From the NCBI GenBank assembly GCA_001600055.1, contig BCIV01000006.1:372001-436000 (forward strand): a DNA stretch of 64,000 bases, in the 5' to 3' direction. The notes below the pieces were generated by a model. That model did no database searches, was not told the DNA's origin, and was given only the letters and a program-made list of their open reading frames with translations. Shown one piece after another: positions 12,501 through 24,984 of this stretch. Each line of letters begins with the position of its first letter. The stretch's first letter is position 1. A program made the translations under genes and the position numbers. This DNA comes from Filobasidium wieringae (Eukaryota > Basidiomycota > Tremellomycetes > Filobasidiales > Filobasidiaceae).

Positions 12501-13135
12501 AAACCTTCTCTCAAGAGTCAAAACAACGGACTGTACCGAAATCGAAATCTATATCTTCGTTCTTCAGCATGCCATCCGCTGCCACGTCTATGCAATGGAT
12601 TGGCGATCATCTGAATAACAGTTCCGTGGCAGGAACCAGGGATGAGTCGGAAAACTCTTGCTCTCGTGGTATAACTGTCACTGTCGGTAACGAAACCGCC
12701 AGTCTAGATACCATGCCAATGCCAGTCACACCAGGGTCTGCTTCTCTCTCCGCAAGGACTGATGGGTCTAGTAATAACGGCGAAGGATTAGACCGTGGCC
12801 AATCAGGCGGTACGATAAAGCCCAATTTGCGGCACCAGAGATTATGTTCCGTTGGCGGCGAAAGCGATATCCAGAAAACCCCTACTGCTAAACGACCACT
12901 TCGAGTGGACACTCGATTGGCACAATCCGGGTTCGATCCAGCACGACCTAAACGTGATTCGTTGAGTAGCGCACGATCTTCCCCTAGGGGTGAGATGCCG
13001 CTGTTTTACATACCTCCTGCTCGCAGCCGGACTGGGTCTATTTCGGCTCACGCGCTGGAGAAACCCCCGGTCAGTAAACGATGGGAGAATATCTTGGCTC
13101 GTCAGAATCAGAATGGTGCAGGTTCTATATTTTAG
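9590..13135 (+). CDS. Kelch-repeat and BTB domain protein
   Basis: Six exons (9590-9661, 9727-9955, 10017-10338, 10398-11026, 11086-11765, 11825-13135) give 1080 residues. The first ~400 residues hold kelch blades, with repeated Gly-Gly motifs (VWMFGGRC, LVIFGGMG, RLVISGGQ) and downstream Trp positions (LIWERI, RQWSRP, MRWQAS). A BTB-like domain follows at about 460-640 (SDFFIVCEDGRSLPCSKIVL, then LLEYLYTHSLVTP and LLLLAKQYKLEDLKEKV). The last ~430 residues are Ser/Pro-rich and apparently disordered. The kelch-then-BTB order recalls fission-yeast Ral2, a Ras-pathway factor; that comparison is inference. The ATG at 9590 is the earliest in frame; 9611 is an alternative. The last intron has two possible acceptors, and only the 59-nt version keeps the frame. 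Confidence 0.82.
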
Positions 13136-13757
13136 GTTTGGTATTTCTGGAGGACAATGTATCTAGGGCTAGAGGAAAGGAAGGACTTATTACTGGTGCA
13201 CACACTTCTGCACTTGGATTCTAGTTGGATTCTAGAGGTTGTAATATTGGGTCGCCGAATATGACAAGTTCGTCGTGTCTGGCCGAAATATTGCTCGACG
13301 CAGCCGCGATACAGAACCATGCCAAGCGATATGGCTTTCCTGCTAACCTAAGCAGGAGACTCTGCCAGTCAGTTTCGACACACAACAAGACTTGGCTGAA
13401 ATGACAAATCGGGATTGTGGGTCTTCCACTTTGCCTTCTGGGTTCCAACAGGCCAGAAAACGGCCCCGGTGATGACAAAAGACTTTTGAGCATCAGCATA
13501 CAAGGTTCTTCTTACCTCCAGAAGCCACGGAAGCTAATTAACGCTGATGGTGGCATCAAGAAGGTTGTCGATGAGGAGTCGATTGTTTGATATACAAAGC
13601 GGGATCCAGCGAGGTCACAAGTTGCCCATATAGCTCGAACAGTCACGGTCTTCCGATTTTGCTGATGAGCAGGTGAACAGCGGAATCTAAAGAAGTTCCA
13701 GAAGGTCCAAATCACAATCCTGTTATACAGCTAGGTATGTTGTTTGTTACAATCACC
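13136..13757. other. Convergent 3'-3' spacer
   Basis: This lies between the stop codons of the kelch-BTB gene (plus) and the cysteine-rich membrane protein (minus). It should contain both polyadenylation regions. No gene, RNA or repeat was seen. Confidence 0.5.
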
Positions 13758-14566
13758 TCAAGCAAGGGAGCCACCAATACCGATCCGAGCAGCGAGGGCC
13801 CTATATTGGACTGCAGCGAGCTTGTTAGCTCTTAGTAACAAAATGAAAAGGGCTACAATGAGGAACAATATGTTCGTCGTCTGCGCATCGAAGTTGGTTA
13901 TCAATAAGCCAGACCCTAATCAAGCTGATAGTCAAGTTCCTCAACTTACTACAAATTCCCCATATCTCGCTCTTTCAAGCGCGACAACCTTCCCACAACT
14001 TTCCCAAGCCGGGATCTCTCCGCCTTTCCCAGCCTCTACAGCATCCAGGTGGTTATCGACGTTTCCTATCACATGAGGTGCGTTCTCTCCAATAGGTTGC
14101 TCCGAGGAAGCGTTGTGTGATAGTTGTATTTCTGAGGCTATCTCGCTTGCGTCTGCGTAGGGTTCGTCGGAAACGACAGAATGAGGGATGCAGTGAACTA
14201 GTCGTCGATTCCCGTAGGGGTGACAGTATGGCTTGTAGAGCTAAAGACGACGTGAGATGGATCCTGAGCGAAGAAGTCCTCCCCATAAAATTGCCGAGAA
14301 ACCTACTTCATCCACTGGACAAGGTTCACATTCGCCAAAAGGCCTACAGACTAGGTCTCCTGTTACCGCATGAGACTCATATTTGTGCCGAGGTGCCGGT
14401 ACATCAACGTCTGCAGCAGCAGCAGCTAGAGAAGCGGCGAGAAGTGAGACGAGAATTATCGAGATCAGAGTCGACAACCTGCGATTCGAGCTGACATTGT
14501 TAGACTTTCAGGTTGGATTAGCAGCCCTGCATGTTCTCACCTTATCCAGCGTAACCGGGAGGTCAT
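13758..14566 (-). CDS. Single-pass membrane protein with Cys-rich ectodomain, JTB-like
   Basis: Exons 14541-14566, 14307-14478, 13950-14240 and 13758-13880 give 203 residues. A signal sequence (LISIILVSLLAASLAAAAA) precedes a short cysteine-rich domain with the spacing CRPFGECEPCP, PYCHPYGNRRLVHC and WESCGK. A membrane helix at about 164-181 (NILFLIVALFILLL) and a short basic tail (NKLAAVQYRALAARIG) follow. This order (signal, CxxxxxCxPC, C-x-P-x-G, W-x-S-C, helix, basic tail) resembles animal JTB, a type I membrane protein linked to cytokinesis and mitochondria. The resemblance is from memory of the family pattern and needs a profile search. The ATG at 14566 begins a 26-nt first exon that splices in frame into the signal sequence. 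Confidence 0.62.
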
Positions 14567-14871
14567 GTTGTCATCTTTGCGAGTTGGTATGAAGAGGTAA
14601 TTCACCTCGTCAACACAACAATGATAGTAATGAGCTAAAGAACCGTCCGTTCAACCGCGATAACGCATATCTATTGTTGTCGTTCATTCCCCCTTGACAC
14701 GTAACTTGGGACAGCCTTCTGCAGCTTCTGCCATCAGAAACGTCACTCGACCTTGACAATCCCCATTTCACCTACAAGGGCTAGTCACATAAAGCCCCCC
14801 TTCTGATAACATATCCTACTCGAGACTCCTGAAAGGACCAGGAGAAACATAACAGTGCGAAAACCCGACCA
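14567..14871. promoter_or_regulatory. Divergent promoter region of JTB-like gene and SEC31
   Basis: The 305-nt spacer lies between the two start codons and must hold both promoters. No distinct TATA box or repeat was seen. Confidence 0.4.
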
Positions 14872-17800
14872 ATGACGGTCAAGATCCTCAACCGTACCGC
14901 GACCTTCGCATGGGGCACGTCGGCCGACTCCTTGCCCTTGATCGCGACTGGTACCGTGTCTGGAGCACTGGACGAGACCTTCAGTAATGTTGGGTCGTTG
15001 GAAATATGGCAACCTGAATTTTTCGGAGAGAAGGGAGCTGGCGAGGGCCTTTATCTGGGAGGTGAAGGGCAGTCAGGTCCTCGTGGAAGCATCAGCACCA
15101 ATGCCAGGTATGTGCTATGCTGCGACGTTATCCGAATGTTAGAAACCTCATATTCAATATGCACGACAGGTTCAACCGACTCGCCTGGTCCAACCCATCG
15201 AGCAAACATGCTCGGGGATTATTGGCTTCCGGTATGGAGACTGGAGAAGTATCAGTATGGGATGCAGACAAGATTCTGCAAGGATCCGAGTATGTACTTC
15301 TCATCGACAATCGAATTCTATCTTGTGTATTTTGAATTAGTGTTGACTTTGAATCCTGCAGTGCTTCCGAGTCTTTGGTCTTCAAGAACGAGGTACATAC
15401 CGGACCTGTCCGAGGACTGGATTTCAACCCTATTCAGCAGAACTTGTTAGCAAGTGGTGCCATCAACGCCGAAGTGAGTTGAAAGACTCGTACCGAGTAT
15501 GAACTTCCGAAGAATTGATTAACGACCGAATTTACATCCAATCTCAGTTACAAGTGTTCGACTTGACGAACCCTGACAAGACCCATTCAACCGGTCCCCG
15601 GTCAACAAAATTAGACGAAATAACGGCAGTTCAATGGAACCCCTCCGTCGCCCACATCCTCGCAGCTTCCTCCTCCTCTGGGTACACATCCGTCTGGGAT
15701 CTGCGACAAAAGAGAGAAGTCCTGAGTCTGGCTTATGGTGGAGGAGCTGCTACCGGGATGCAGGCTTCCGGCAGAAATATGGGTGGATTTGGAAGTATGC
15801 AAGTGGGGAACAAGAGGGGGATGAGTTCGGTTGTTTGGCACCCTAACAACGTAAGTGCCTATGATAGCTTGAGAATCATTTTTTCCTAATATCTTTCCTG
15901 ACGCAACAAACAGCCAACTCGTCTGATTACCGCCTCTGAGGACGACACATCGCCTATCGTAATGGTGTGGGATCTCAGAAACTCTTTGGCTCCTGAAAAG
16001 GTGAATATTACTCACCTTGCTGGACATCACACATACGCTAATTTTGGCTGTGCGCACTGTAGATTCTGAGTGGTCACGATAAAGGAATCTTGTCCCTCTC
16101 TTGGTGTTCTCAAGATAGTGATCTCCTGCTCTCGTGTGGAAAAGACAACCGAACCATCTGCTGGAACCCTCAATCATGCGAAATCGTTGGAGAATTGCCA
16201 AGCAGCGATAACTGGTCTTTCCAAACCTCTTGGTGTCCCCGCAACCCCGATCTCATCGCGACTGCCTCGTTCGACGGAAAGATTGGTATCCACTCGTTGC
16301 AGAACACTCACCAGACTAACGATACGAATAAACCGTCGAGGGAGAACGTCACAAATCCTGATGATATCTTCGGATCGGCTCCCGCGGATGAGGGTTCGAA
16401 CGCAACTGTGCTATCACTAAAACAGCCTCCCAAGTGGTTGCGTCCTCCTGTCAGTGTAGCGTTTGGATTCGGCGGACAGTTGGCTTCTATCGGCCCAAGT
16501 CCCGCTGTCAATGGCAAACCCGGAAGCAGCGTTCTGAAGCTTCAAGAGGTCGTTACTGAGGAGGATGTTGTGGATCGAGCAAAGAAACTGGCCAGTGCCA
16601 TCGGATCTCAGGAAGAGCTTGGAAACTTCTGTGAAGACATGTCTCAGAAGGAAGCTGGTGGGGCTTCGGCCGTCGCTGGATGGAAGGCGTTGAAGAGCTT
16701 GTTCACTACCAATTCGAGAGACGAGTTGGTCACATTGCTTGGGTTTTCGAAGGGGGAGATTGCTAACCAAGTCAGCGAGGCAATCGCCAAGTTCAAGTTG
16801 ACTATCAAGCCCGAGGAGGAAACGAGAGAACCAGACTCCATCGAGAGTGAGGGGGACGGAAAGGGTGATATCACTCCCAAGGCTCAATCAGAGGCTGGGG
16901 CTGGAGGTTCCGTTTCAGGTTCAAAGACTCCTTCTGAGAGTGACAGTATGACCGACAAGACTGCCGAGGAAGACGCAGAATCCGCTGAACCTAGTCTATT
17001 CGACGACGAGACTCGCACCGGGACGCCTCAAATTGACACTGGTGCTGGAGCACACTTCTTTAGCTCCATCGGTAATATCCGCAACGCTCTTCCAGACCAC
17101 ATGCAGGTTCCCCATCAAGCTTACGCCAAGGACTCTTCAGTCGCGGCAACGATTGGATCAAGGGCATCTTCGGTAGCGTCGGACACTATGAAATCCAACA
17201 CTTTCAAAATTTATCCATCAAACGAGTCCGAGGTGGACCGTCTGGTTACTCGAGCTTTAGTCGTAGGAGACTTCGAATCAGCCGTGACTCTATGTTTGTC
17301 GGTAGACAGGTTTGCGGACGCTTTGGTTCTAGCAGTCCGAGGCGGACCTGACTTGTTAGCCAAAACTCAGCAAGCTTACTTCGAGAAGCGAACTACTTCC
17401 TTGCCGTATCTTCGATTGTTCCAATCCATCGTATCGGAAGATTTATCGGATGTCGTTCAGAACGCAGACCTCACCGAGTGGCAGGAAGTATTCGTCGTGC
17501 TATGCACCTTCGCCCGAGTGGACGAGTTCAACAGTTTGACAGAGCAACTTGGACAAAGGATCGAATTCCAGTCCAGAATGGTGAACGGCGCAAATGCTAG
17601 TGGCAACTCCGAAAAGGCAAAGGAATTGAGGAAGAACGCTTTGTTGTGCTACTTGGCTGCTGGTCGGTTGGAGAAGGCTGTCAACATCTGGGTAGATGAG
17701 ATGCGAGAAGAGGAAGACGCAGCTGTCAACGGCGAGGGTGCTGAGACGAGCAACGCCTCACGCTACACTGCCCACGCTCGTGCTTTGCAGACATTCATGG

Positions 17801-19731
17801 AGAAGGTTGCTGTGTTCAAGAGCGCTACAGCGTACTCTGACCGAGATCTAGCTGCAGTGGATTCCACTGAGAACACCGCTAGGACATATCCACTTGCGGC
17901 TCTTTATGACCGATACTACGAGTATGCTGATTTGCTAGCTACTCAAGGTCAGACCGAGCTTGCAGTGAGGTATATCAAGCAGACCCCAGCCAATTATAAA
18001 GGCAGCCGTGGCGAGGAAAGTGGGCTTACTAGCGTACGCGCCAGGTATATTCTGGGCTCAAGTGCTACAGACAAGAGTTCGCTTCCAACTGCTTCCTCCT
18101 CCAGTGCGGTAGCTGGTCTGATACAGCAACCCGTCGTATCTGCACCTTCTGCCTATACCCCATACCAGCAGCCATTCGTTCCAGCTCCAGCTCCTATCAC
18201 GTCCGGACCTACCTCAAGCGTGTACAGTCCTTATGTGCCGCCTCAACTGGTTCAGCCAAACCAGCCCACCGGAACCGGGACTGCTGCAAGCAACCCATAC
18301 ACACCCGCTGTCAACCCGTATAATCCTGCAGGATCGTCATCGCCCTACGCTCCCGGTCCTTCCAACTATAACCCTTCTTCCACATCGTATGGGGCATATG
18401 GACAGACGAGTCGACCTACGCCCACAGCGGTGGCACCTCCACCCATGGCTAGATCGAAGGGGAACGATTCGCCTGGGCCAATTCCAGCAGCTCTACGGCG
18501 CGACATACCTGGTTGGAACGATGCACCGTCAATGCAGGGACCTAAGCGTACCGCAAGTGCTGGTCCTGGCAAACCTCAACCTATTATGTCGCCTTTCCCT
18601 GAGGGTCAAGCACCCCCAACCCCTGTCCAGATGCCAATGAACCAGCCATACCATCAACCAGGCCAGTTCCCTCCCCAAACAGGTCGCGCTCAAGCTCCTC
18701 CCATCGCGCCTCCTCCTCGTGGAGCGCAGCCTCCTCGGCCAGCATCTACTCAGCCACCTCCTCCGCCACCTATGTCGAATTCGGCTCAGTATCAGTCAAA
18801 CAAGCCGATGAGCCCACCTCTCGCTCGAGCTGGTCCTCCACCGGGCGTAATTGCAGGTCCTCCTCCGGCCCGAGCTATGTCCCCCTTGGTACCGCCTCAG
18901 CATAGGGTCATGTCGCCGCCAGCGCAACAACAGCAGCAGCACATTCGACCACCCAGTGCAGGACCTTATCAGCCACCTCCTGGGGTAAGAGCGGGTCCAC
19001 CACCAAGCGGTCAACCCGCTAGAGCCAGTCCCGCTCCTGCCCGGACCGCGCCACCACCCGCGCCAGTGAAGGCTGCTCCTAAATACCGTCAGTTGCGCGT
19101 CCGTTCCGAGCGCTATTCGATTACATACTGATCCATATGACACAGCTGCCGGAGACAGGTCGCATATCCCTGCTACGTCTCAGCCAATTTTTGAGACTTT
19201 CTCCAGTGAATTGGCCAGATTGTCTAGCGTAGTGCCGGTAAGTTAAAATTGACTGTAGCCTCGAAGATAATCCGCTTGCTGACTGACATGACCTACAGCC
19301 TCAGCAGCGCAAGTTTTTGGATGACACGCAGAGGAGACTGAACGTGCTTTTCGACGGCTTGAACTGCGAGACGATACCCGCTGGCTCCGTTGCTCAGCTT
19401 GGGGAAATGGTCAAGGGTAAGTTCGTCCGTGTCTGAGGCGGATAATTATAGTTGAGAACATTGTTATCGTACTCAGCCATTGCCGCACGAGATGCTCAAG
19501 CTGCTCTGAGCATGCACGTGGATATGGTATGTGAACTTCGTTTTATGCGCTTTTCCAACAGATAGTTGACCTGAATTTTATCTTCTGCCAGTTGACTCGC
19601 GGTCCTAGATCAGACGATATGACGGTCTGGATGGTAAGTGCCGATCCGGACAACAATCACCTCTAATCTGACTTTGCTTCTCACCAATCTCATAGACGGG
19701 GATCAAGCAGATAATCAAACTTGGCATGTAA
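14872..19731 (+). CDS. SEC31: COPII outer-coat subunit Sec31
   Basis: Eleven exons (14872-15107, 15170-15289, 15362-15473, 15548-15850, 15914-16000, 16063-19087, 19146-19237, 19299-19416, 19477-19526, 19592-19633, 19696-19731) give 1406 residues. Residues 1 to ~330 form a WD40 propeller (starting MTVKILNRTATFAW; blades such as GLDFNPIQQNLLASG, TAVQWNPSVAHILA, LSGHDKGILSLSWC). An alpha-solenoid (ACE1-type) follows at roughly 560-930. A Pro-rich segment lies at about 963-1295, and a helical C-terminal domain ends ITGIKQIIKLG-like. This is the full Sec31 order. With Sec13 it forms the outer cage of ER-to-Golgi vesicles, and the Pro-rich region contacts Sec23. The C-terminus is spread over several mini-exons of 36-118 nt. 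Confidence 0.95.
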
Positions 19732-19822
19732 TGACGGTTAGATATGTACCATCGTAAATGAAGTGATTGATCCAGACACACGCGTCACGATACAACGATT
19801 TTTGAATGAAATGACTTGTAGT

Positions 19823-22212
19823 CTACCTTAGAAGAGCGCCTATTCGTGCCTCTACGTCAGCGGGCGATGATTTCGAGTCTAGTGCAGCGAGTTATTTAGC
19901 AACGATTTGGATCGGATCCGCGTGAGAGCACAACTTACACTTGTCAGCGTGTTTGGGATGCTTGGACATATAAGCTTGGAAGGCTGGCACTACTAAGCCT
20001 CGAACGTCGGCGTGCAGTCTTTCCCGGAGATTGGGATCCTGTCGGGACAAAGAGAACTGCCTTGAGAGCGCTTCCAACTCGTCCAATCGATTGAAGAAAT
20101 TCGCTAGGCTATCTTTCACAGCCTGCTTGTCTCCTCCTACCCCCGCTACACCGAATCGTCCGCTTGATGTTGATTCTGATAGTAAACCAGTAAGTTCTCG
20201 CCACACTTCAAGGTAACGAGCTTTCGCGTCTCGGTAAGCTGTATTGAGCATGTCTTCCGCCACCGCTCCTAGGATGTCATTCGCAGATGTCTGACTCGAC
20301 AAGATCAGATTGTTGCGCATATAGCTCAAGTTGTTGAGCATATATATCGAGGATACGGGTTTCTTCATTCCTCTTGACCTGCTGTCTACGGACGCGATCA
20401 GAGCGGAAACCAAGTCGGCAACGAAATGTTGCAGGATCCCGTCTTCTTCATGTGTTTGAGACGATTGACCGGTTTGAGCTCCCATGAACCAGTTGCGATC
20501 CCCGAGAGCAGTAAGAAGATTAGTTACGACCGTCTCGTATGCGGGTAAGCCTTCCAAATAGGTCACAACCTGCCGGAAGACACAGGAATCAGTTGTGGTG
20601 TTTTCGATGCCAGAGCTCTACTTACGGAATACGTGATGTCCGCAACCGAGGAGGAGTTCACATCCCGTGTCGCCGCAGGGGCAGGCGTCCTGACATCAAC
20701 CAGTATCTCCGGGAAACTCCTTAAACATGCTCCTCTCAATGCCCCAGCCGTCTCTCCAATGATCGCCACCGCAGGGTGTTCACCAAGAAACTGGGTAACA
20801 GTGGGTTCCCATCTATCTTGTGTCCTTGTCAAAGCCTGGTACAGTTCTAGAGCGTAAAAGCTGTTCGTGTTCAGAGATTTCTTGATAGCATTGGTTTGCG
20901 AGACGAGGAGGTCATTCAGAAGATTTATTGCTCCCGCAAAGATGGTAACTAGAGAAGTCGTTGAGGCAGGAGGGAAGAGCTTGTCGAGGATATCCTTTTC
21001 CGACTACTCGATTGAGAGGGATCCGAGGTCTAAGCAAAGGTATGGCTGTATAATGCTACATCCCCTCTCACCTGCATTAGGGCCAAAATTCCCTCTACCG
21101 CTCGTACAATCAATTTGCACTTTTCCTTTCTGCCCTCTTCCTCCCTCCCGGGCGACATTGGTCCATCTGCCAGATGGTCGAACTCCTTGACGATCGGACC
21201 AATACACTTGGTAGCGACATAATCCCTCCTTGACGTTACGTATCCTTCCTTGGCGGATTTCAATGCCGAATAGATGCTTCCGGAGCAAGGATGAGAAGGG
21301 GAAGTTGGCAACGAGTGCAAGTAGGTTAAGATTCGAGCTATGAGTGGTATAGTAGTGATTGTATTAGCGGGATCTTGCGGGCCTAAACCGAAATCGAAAT
21401 CGAGGATGTAGTAGGGAGTCATCAGCGCGCGTCGAAAGCCGTCGAGTTGATCGCCGGTCAAGCCGATCGGTACTTACCGTTTCGTAACACACGCTCGATA
21501 TCTGGTCCCTTCTCAGTAGCTTCCTTGCAGAATTTGTGAATGAGTTTGGCCAAGTTCTTAGTACCTAGGTCGACCAGTTTGCTCTGCAGGAGCAGAAAGC
21601 GGCATGCAAATCAGTAGTAGATCAGAAGGTACAATAGCCGAATCACTCACAAAGTCTTTGATATGCGTTTCTGAGCTTCTCAAGTCGTTCTTCGAGAGTC
21701 TGTCTATCTCTTTGAGCAACCGGTTGATAGCTCCAGTGTATTCATCGAAGCTTGAATACGCCGGCCTATATTCATTTTGATTTGTAAGCGCGGGACCAGC
21801 AGATATCGGAGAGGATTACTTACATCTTTGAGATGATGTTCTCCTCATCCTTTCCGACCGCGAAGTCATTCTTGATAATTTCCGTCCGAACCTTCTCTCC
21901 ACTGAGGATTGCTAGAGCTGTGTCAATGTCTGAAAGTTCTTGTTGTCAGCGAACTTGCTGCGAGTCGTCTATCACAATCTTTTGTACTTTGAGCTTCTTT
22001 CGTCAAGTTCTGGATTCCAAAAGGAGCAATCGTTTTATCTAATCTCGATAATCTGGTATCTAGTTGAGAAAGTAAACCTGCGACCAATCAATTCAGCTGG
22101 ACTGAGGTACCGTGAGTATGTAAGTCTCAATCCTACCTGTCATGCGACTAGCCAATTTATTCGTCTGCTGCAGTCGCTGCTCCAGTAAAGCGAGCTCCGC
22201 TTCTTCCTCCAT
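19823..22212 (-). CDS. EXO70: Exocyst complex subunit Exo70
   Basis: Nine exons (22137-22212, 21988-22077, 21824-21929, 21651-21765, 21478-21583, 21072-21382, 20626-21003, 19939-20569, 19823-19878) give 622 residues, close to the yeast length. The N-terminal coiled coil (LLEQRLQQTNKLASRMTGLL, then TRLSRLDKTIAPFGIQNLT and AQNIDTAL) and the C-terminal rods (SIYMLNNLSYMRNNL, LRERLHADVRGLVVPAFQAY) are characteristic of Exo70. The last exon supplies the family-typical end KYSKSSPADVEARIGALLR. If the final intron is read through, the protein would instead end CKLCSHADPIQIVAK, which does not fit the family. Exo70 tethers secretory vesicles at the plasma membrane through phosphoinositides and Rho GTPases. 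The gene is convergent with SEC31, with 91 nt between stop codons. Confidence 0.9.
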
Positions 22213-22663
22213 CTCTGGCTTGGGTTATGGAATGTAAAGGTATCGATGCAAGCCTTATCCAATTGCTCTAGTATACCATGGCTCCCATGGATGACGTTTT
22301 GAGGGCTCTATGTCATATACGTTATATTATTGTGTACTCGCATCTCATCGCCATAAAGAACCAGCAGGGATTGACATGGGTTACGTCAAGATACTCTGGG
22401 ATATGCGCTCGCGGAAGCAAATTGTAGATTTCGGCCAAACCCACAAGATAAATAAGAGATTTGGATTCCTTCTTGCTTCTTGCGCAGTGCGTCAACGCTG
22501 TTCAGCAGCTGGTTATCCACCCGGTCACCATTACCTAGGAATCTATGAGAACCCCGCAGTGATTTCATCCAGCTGAACTATCTCATACAAAAATCCCTCC
22601 AATACTGCTCTCCAGCAGAGTATCTCGCCGACTGGGTAAAGGACACACCGAATCGTATTCCCC
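22213..22663. promoter_or_regulatory. Divergent promoter region of EXO70 and RPC25
   Basis: The 451-nt spacer between the two start codons must hold both promoters. Short frames inside it have no support. Confidence 0.4.
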
Positions 22664-23887
22664 ATGTTCATTCTCTCACGAATACAAGTAAGCCACCTTC
22701 ATTGATGGCCAGCATCGGAATCGAACTCAATTGTATCGTCATAGGACTCAATTTCGATACATCCGAATGCATTTGGTTTGGACCCAGAAGTCGCGGTGAA
22801 GGATTCGATAAATGACAAGTAGGTACAAACGTCGTAAGGACACAGGCCTGTATACCTTTTTGTCGTTTTGATACTGATGAATCCCTCTGTACAGATATGC
22901 AAACCGCCTAATACCCGGAGTGGGCTTAGCTCTGTCAGTGTATGACATCCTCACATGTACGGAGGGTACAGTACGGTATGGGGATGGATTGATATGGTAT
23001 AAAAGTAAGCCCTTATTTGCAAAGCAACCCATCCCATCTTTGATGACAGACTAATCTGCTATAACAGCTATCTTCAGAGTAGTAGTGTTCTCGCCAACTC
23101 CGGGCGAGGTACTGACGGGGAAGGTGAAAGGAGCAACGCCGGACTACCTACAAGGTATGCTTTCAGAAATCGTTTTAAAGGTATACTGCCGTCATGACTG
23201 AAGCTTCTTCTGCGGTGTCCTCAGTGACTTTAGGGTTCTTTGAGGACATTTACGTACCAAAACAATTCCTTCTGAAGGGATCAAAATAGTGAGCCTTACT
23301 TATCCGGCTAATTGCGGTTCATATCGAGCTGAATACAAATTATGAACAGTAACCATAAGCTTAAACTATACACATGGACGCCGGTAGATGACGATGAAGA
23401 GAATGGGGAGGCCGCACCTGCTGCACAACCAGAACAGGATGATGATGACGATGAAGGTCCGTCACACAGCATTTGTGCCGATTACAAGCTCAGTTTCTGA
23501 CGACTTTCTTTCATGAACAGCGCCTTTTTACTACGATGACGATCAGCCGGTCAGATTCCGTATAGAATCCCTCCAATGGCAAGAAGTAGAACCTGAACCT
23601 CCCAGTGTGAAGAACAAACCTCGACCAATTGATCCTGTGACTAGGGAGATCATCCCTCCAAGCGAAGAGGAGCTCAAATTGGAGAAGTTGAAGCGGGAGA
23701 GAGACGCTCCGTTGAAAATCATCGTGAGTTGTAGAAGCCGCTACATCGTAAATGTAGCAACCATGCTAAGCTCACTATCCGATTATAGGCTGACATGAAC
23801 GAACAAGGAATGGGACTGACAGCATGGTGGAAAGGAGCAGCTGCAGAGGAGGAAGAGGCTGCACCCGAAGATGAGCCTATGGAGTAG
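22664..23887 (+). CDS. RPC25: RNA polymerase III subunit Rpc25 (RPC8)
   Basis: Eight exons (22664-22687, 22745-22818, 22895-23004, 23068-23154, 23225-23288, 23350-23456, 23521-23723, 23789-23887) give 255 residues. The N-terminus MFILSRIQDSISIHP and the block VGLALSVYDILTCTEGTVRYGDG are typical of the Rpb7-like fold of Rpc25. GEVLTGKVKGATPDYLQVTL starts the OB-fold, and VRFRIESLQW closes it. Acidic insertions (DDDDDE) and an acidic tail flank the OB-fold. With Rpc17 the protein forms the stalk of Pol III and helps initiation at tRNA and 5S genes. The start is secure because the first 24-nt exon encodes the conserved MFILSRIQ. Confidence 0.93.
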
Positions 23888-23997
23888 ATTGTAACGACCA
23901 TCAATACAACGACGAATATATGCCATGTAACAAGTCAACAAATGTAAACAGGGTATCGGGACAGGTAGCTGGTTCGTATGCAGGACGAGAGGGCTTC

Positions 23998-24919
23998 TCA
24001 TTTGGTTCGGACTAGTCTCATCAGCTTGACTCCTTCTCGCTCGTATCGCTCTTTTTCCCCAGGTCGATCGTCTTCCACCAGGCTGGAAACAAAGTGTTTG
24101 TGCAGCAGCTTGAAGAATCGCATGTCGGCCTGGTAGATAATCGATCAGCTGTGTGTACTATATGCTCTACCTGGACCTGCACACGTACCTTTCTGCGCTT
24201 CTTCCAGCAGAACAATACTTCCCTGTCTTCTCCGATGGGACAAAGATGACATAGTGTCTCTACCAGAAGAGGAAAAGCCGGCTCAAAGTAGACGCAGTCG
24301 GCTGCCAGAACGATATCCGGCTTGCTGAGAGGCGATGGCTCAGAGGCAGATGGGGTACCCCAGTCTAGCTCCGTTACCTTGACGGGTGGATCAGGATTGG
24401 AGGGGAAGTTCAACGCTACGTTCTCTTTCATCAAAGGCAGAAGCTGTCTGATTCCATGAATCAGGCTAATGAAGGCTCTGCCATAAGATACAACTCACTC
24501 TTGATCGGTTATCCATATTCGAGCGGTAGGCTCCAAGAGACCTGCTACGAGCCCAACTAGACCAGTACCGCTGCCAAGCTCTACAATCGATTTTCCTTCA
24601 AGGTAGTCGGGTTTATTTGCATGCTTATAAGCAAGGTAATTTGACAGCACCTGTTGATGAACCGGGATAAGCTCTCCGGTCGTTACACGTCGAGATGTCT
24701 ACTTACTTCTCCTGCTGGCCATGCGATTCCACCACACCCTGGTCCAGCATCTACAGCTAGCTTGACGCCACCCTCTAATCCTTGTACTTCGATCGTGACT
24801 TCCGATTCCGGCGCGGTCGGTGGACGTATTGGGACGTCAGAGAAGGAGGTGAGGATATTTAACGAGGAAGACGATGAAGATCGCGAAAGTGGCGGGGAAG
24901 GGGGGTCAAAGATGGGCAT
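23998..24919 (-). CDS. EFM6: Protein-lysine N-methyltransferase, EFM6 type
   Basis: Four exons (24707-24919, 24499-24650, 24189-24447, 23998-24129) give 251 residues. The seven-beta-strand methyltransferase fold shows the SAM-binding motif I at 95-101 (ELGSGTG, followed by LVGLVAG), an Asp at the end of strand 2 (RIWITDQ), and the family post-II block DIVLAADCVYFEPAFPLLVE with Asp172. CWKKRRKADMRFF near the C-terminus matches the METTL21/EFM6 group. Yeast Efm6 methylates a lysine of elongation factor eEF1A in the cytosol. The family is clear; the eEF1A target is carried over from yeast. The start is the first ATG, 65 nt from the start of a divergent gene. Confidence 0.8.
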
Positions 24920-24984
24920 CAGTAAGGATTGATCTAGCCCGGAAGAAGACAGAAGTAGCAGTGAGCGATCTGCTCGGTCGTCCG

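Noticed and set aside
22748..23032. Minus-strand frame of 94 codons
   Set aside because: It overlaps RPC25 exons 2 and 3, whose plus-strand product is unmistakable.
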